64,000 bases of DNA. Source: an uncultured Tateyamaria sp. (GTDB lineage: Bacteria > Pseudomonadota > Alphaproteobacteria > Rhodobacterales > Rhodobacteraceae). Both the position numbers and the translations under genes were made by a program. Under the pieces are notes generated by a model that saw only the letters and a program-made list of their open reading frames with translations, was not told the origin of the DNA and did not search any database. This document shows, in pieces, positions 62,240 through 64,000 of this stretch (position 1 is the first letter of the stretch; each line of letters starts with the position of its first letter). Location of the stretch: contig NZ_CANLAG010000002.1 of assembly GCF_947488715.1 (NCBI RefSeq), positions 1 through 64,000 of the forward strand, in the 5' to 3' direction.

Positions 62240-63895
62240 ATGACACAGAACACCCCCACCCGCGTGGTGCAAACCATCGCTCTGGCCTATGCCAACGGCG
62301 ACCTGCATGTCGGGCACCTGGTCGAGGCAATCTTTGCCGACTGCCACGCCCGTCACCGCCGCGCCCGCGGCGACGATGTCGTCTTTCTCGGGGCCGATGA
62401 TTGCCACGGCACGCCGATCGAGATCAAAGCCGCAGCCCAGAACCAGACCCCACAAGAACTGATCGCCGACATCGGCGCGCGCCACCGCGCGGACTATGCC
62501 GCCTTCGACATTTCCTTGGACCACTATCACAGCACCGACAGCCCCGAAAACGAGGCCCTGTGCGCCGAAGTCTACCGCCACATGCAGGAGGCGGGCCTGA
62601 TCGACCGCCGCAATGTCGCGCAACTCTTCGACCCGGACGCAGGCCGTTTTCTCAGTGATCGGCACGTCAAAGGGGGCTGCCCGAAATGCGGGGCGCTGGA
62701 CCAGTATGGCGACAATTGCGAGGCTTGCGGCGCGACCTATCAGGCGACCGAACTGGCGCATCCCGTTTCAACGCTGACGGGCGCGACACCTGTCATTGCC
62801 GACTCCGAGCACCTGTTTTTTCGCGTCAGCGCGCTGGAACCCATCGTGCGTGCATGGGCGCAATCGGGGACGTTGCAGTCCGGTGTGTTGGCCAAAATCA
62901 GCGACTGGTTCGATGATGGTCTGCGCGACTGGGACATCTCGCGTGACGCGCCGTATTTCGGCTTTCCGATCCCGGACGAGCCGGGAAAGTTCTTCTACGT
63001 CTGGCTCGATGCACCGCTCGGCTACATCGCGTCGCTGATCGCCTATCTGAACGCCACTGGCAGCAGCCGGACGTGGCGCGATGATTGGGGCGAGGGGTCG
63101 GACACCGAAATCATCCACCACATTGGCAAGGACATCATCTCGTTTCACGCCGTGTTCTGGCCCGCCTTGCTGACGGCCGGCAAATGCCGGTTGCCCAGCC
63201 GCGTGCAAGCGCACGGCTTCCTGACGGTTGAGGGCGCCAAGATGAGCAAATCGCGCGGCACCTTCTTGCTGGCCAGCGATCTGGCGGCACATGTGGACAG
63301 CGACGCGGTGCGCTATGCGCTCTTGTCGCGCTTGGGCGATTTCACCACCGATATCGACTTTTCCGCCCGCGACGTGGTGGATCGGGTCAATGCCGAACTG
63401 GTGGGCAAGATCGCCAACATCCCCGTGCGGTTGCGCGGTCTGGTGCAGGACCCGGAGGCGGTGCACCTGTCTGACACCCTGCTGGACCCCGCACTCTGGG
63501 CCGAGTGCGCCGCACTTGCCGACGATGCGGTTGCGCAATTCCACGCCTTTGAACCGGGGCAGGCCATCCGCCGGATCGTCGACATCGCAACCCGCACCAA
63601 CGGCTTTATCCAGTCGCATGCGCCGTGGGCGCAAACCGATCTGGTGGCGCGCAATGCGGTCACCACGCAGGCGCTATGCCAGTTCCGCCTGATCGCCGCC
63701 CTGTTGCAGCCCGTTTCGCCACGCTTCGCGCAACGCTGCCTTGCGGTCTTTGGGACCGAGGCCGTCGCTTGGGCTGACCTGAGCACGCCAGTGCTGGGCA
63801 CAACTGCGGCCCTGCCCACACACCTGATGGACCGGCTCGACGCGGGCGGGATCGCCGCCCTGTTCAACCAACCCGCCACACCAAAGGAGGCCTGA
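62240..63895 (+). CDS. metG: Methionyl-tRNA synthetase, E. coli-type, probably an accessory copy
   Basis: This 551-residue class I synthetase has the HIGH motif as HVGH in ANGDLHVGH, a four-Cys zinc knuckle (CPKCGALDQYGDNCEACGAT) and KMSKS as AKMSKSRGTFLL. The anticodon-recognition residues of E. coli MetRS (Asn391, Arg395, Trp461) are matched by NIPVR and HAPW, so it should still charge tRNA-Met. Two changes lie near the methionine pocket: LPYANG is LAYANG and IVYFHSLFWP is IISFHAVFWP. It lacks the C-terminal tRNA-binding dimer domain. Alphaproteobacterial housekeeping MetRS is usually of another subtype, as I recall, which supports a duplicate role such as resistance to a methionine analogue. 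Confidence 0.9.
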   Translation: MTQNTPTRVVQTIALAYANGDLHVGHLVEAIFADCHARHRRARGDDVVFLGADDCHGTPIEIKAAAQNQTPQELIADIGARHRADYAAFDISLDHYHSTDSPENEALCAEVYRHMQEAGLIDRRNVAQLFDPDAGRFLSDRHVKGGCPKCGALDQYGDNCEACGATYQATELAHPVSTLTGATPVIADSEHLFFRVSALEPIVRAWAQSGTLQSGVLAKISDWFDDGLRDWDISRDAPYFGFPIPDEPGKFFYVWLDAPLGYIASLIAYLNATGSSRTWRDDWGEGSDTEIIHHIGKDIISFHAVFWPALLTAGKCRLPSRVQAHGFLTVEGAKMSKSRGTFLLASDLAAHVDSDAVRYALLSRLGDFTTDIDFSARDVVDRVNAELVGKIANIPVRLRGLVQDPEAVHLSDTLLDPALWAECAALADDAVAQFHAFEPGQAIRRIVDIATRTNGFIQSHAPWAQTDLVARNAVTTQALCQFRLIAALLQPVSPRFAQRCLAVFGTEAVAWADLSTPVLGTTAALPTHLMDRLDAGGIAALFNQPATPKEA

Positions 63896-63896
63896 C

Positions 63897-64000
63897 ATGA
63901 AAATGAGCACAGCCCAGGAGTTTCGCAGCCTGGAGATCAAGAACATCGCCCTCATCGGCATGAGCGGCGTGGGCAAGACGCACCTGTCCAACATGTTGCG
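63897..64000 (+). CDS. P-loop NTP-binding protein, N-terminal fragment cut by window end
   Basis: Thirty-four codons are visible. After a short lead the sequence IKNIALIGMSGVGKTHLSNM holds a Walker A motif G-M-S-G-V-G-K-T, in the style of shikimate-kinase-like small-molecule kinases or of nucleoside kinases. The AAAGGAGG ribosome site is excellent and the ATG lies one base after the metG stop, so it belongs to the same operon. The fold and substrate cannot be decided from this fragment. Confidence 0.75.
   Translation, partial: MKMSTAQEFRSLEIKNIALIGMSGVGKTHLSNML

Overview
The window looks like a chromosomal stretch of a marine Rhodobacteraceae (roseobacter-type) alphaproteobacterium that carries out aerobic anoxygenic photosynthesis. 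The evidence is the gene set: a pucBAC light-harvesting 2 operon behind two TGT-N12-ACA (PpsR/CrtJ-type) sites, an RpoH heat-shock sigma factor beside an RluD-type pseudouridine synthase, a SUV3-like helicase / S4 / fdxA / carD block, cobS-cobT, betaine-type and cyanate-type ABC transporters, and RTX proteins. No rRNA, tRNA, CRISPR array or intact insertion sequence was recognised.

Layout. 1-3.2 kb: a broken aldehyde dehydrogenase, a CysE-like acetyltransferase and a VOC protein, in DNA that looks more AT-rich than the rest. 3.2-9.4 kb: a cyanate island, cynA-cynB-cynD / NTF2-like / cynS on the minus strand, divergent from a PAS-AAA+ (sigma54-activator type) regulator, with two tandem perfect inverted repeats between them. 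9.6-12.35 kb: a decayed mobilisation module (small plasmid-type gene, ardA, relaxase, mobC, all frameshifted or truncated) that still holds an intact H-NS gene. 12.6-15.6 kb: a 1001-residue RTX protein. 15.7-34 kb: mostly housekeeping (rluD, rpoH, capsule-type transferase, dipeptidase, oxidoreductase, pepF, DNA ligase plus exonuclease, hydrolases, RNA helicase, fdxA, carD). 34-49.2 kb: cobalamin genes, a Kef-type antiporter, Lrp regulator with hppD, a GspC/PilP-like envelope protein, metY, and a four-gene membrane redox operon containing a ferric-reductase/Rieske fusion. 49.4-52.6 kb: a glycine-betaine-type ABC transporter. 52.7-56 kb: the puc operon, whose last gene encodes a protein of seven 25-residue repeats. 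56.1-59.9 kb: a very large P-loop NTPase. 60.1-64 kb: a tightly packed accessory operon GNAT / SemiSWEET / metK / metG / P-loop protein, cut by the window end.

The strongest candidates for something undescribed are: (1) the repeat protein translationally coupled to pucC, together with a PucA carrying Phe44-Leu45 (a blue-shifted LH2 signature) and a C-terminal extension; (2) the metK-metG accessory operon, where both enzymes diverge at active-site-proximal positions while keeping catalytic and anticodon residues; (3) the 1258-residue NTPase divergent from that operon; and (4) the tandem TTACG-N6-CGTAA operators of the cyanate island.

All calls were made by reading the sequence and recalling family features. 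No database search was run.
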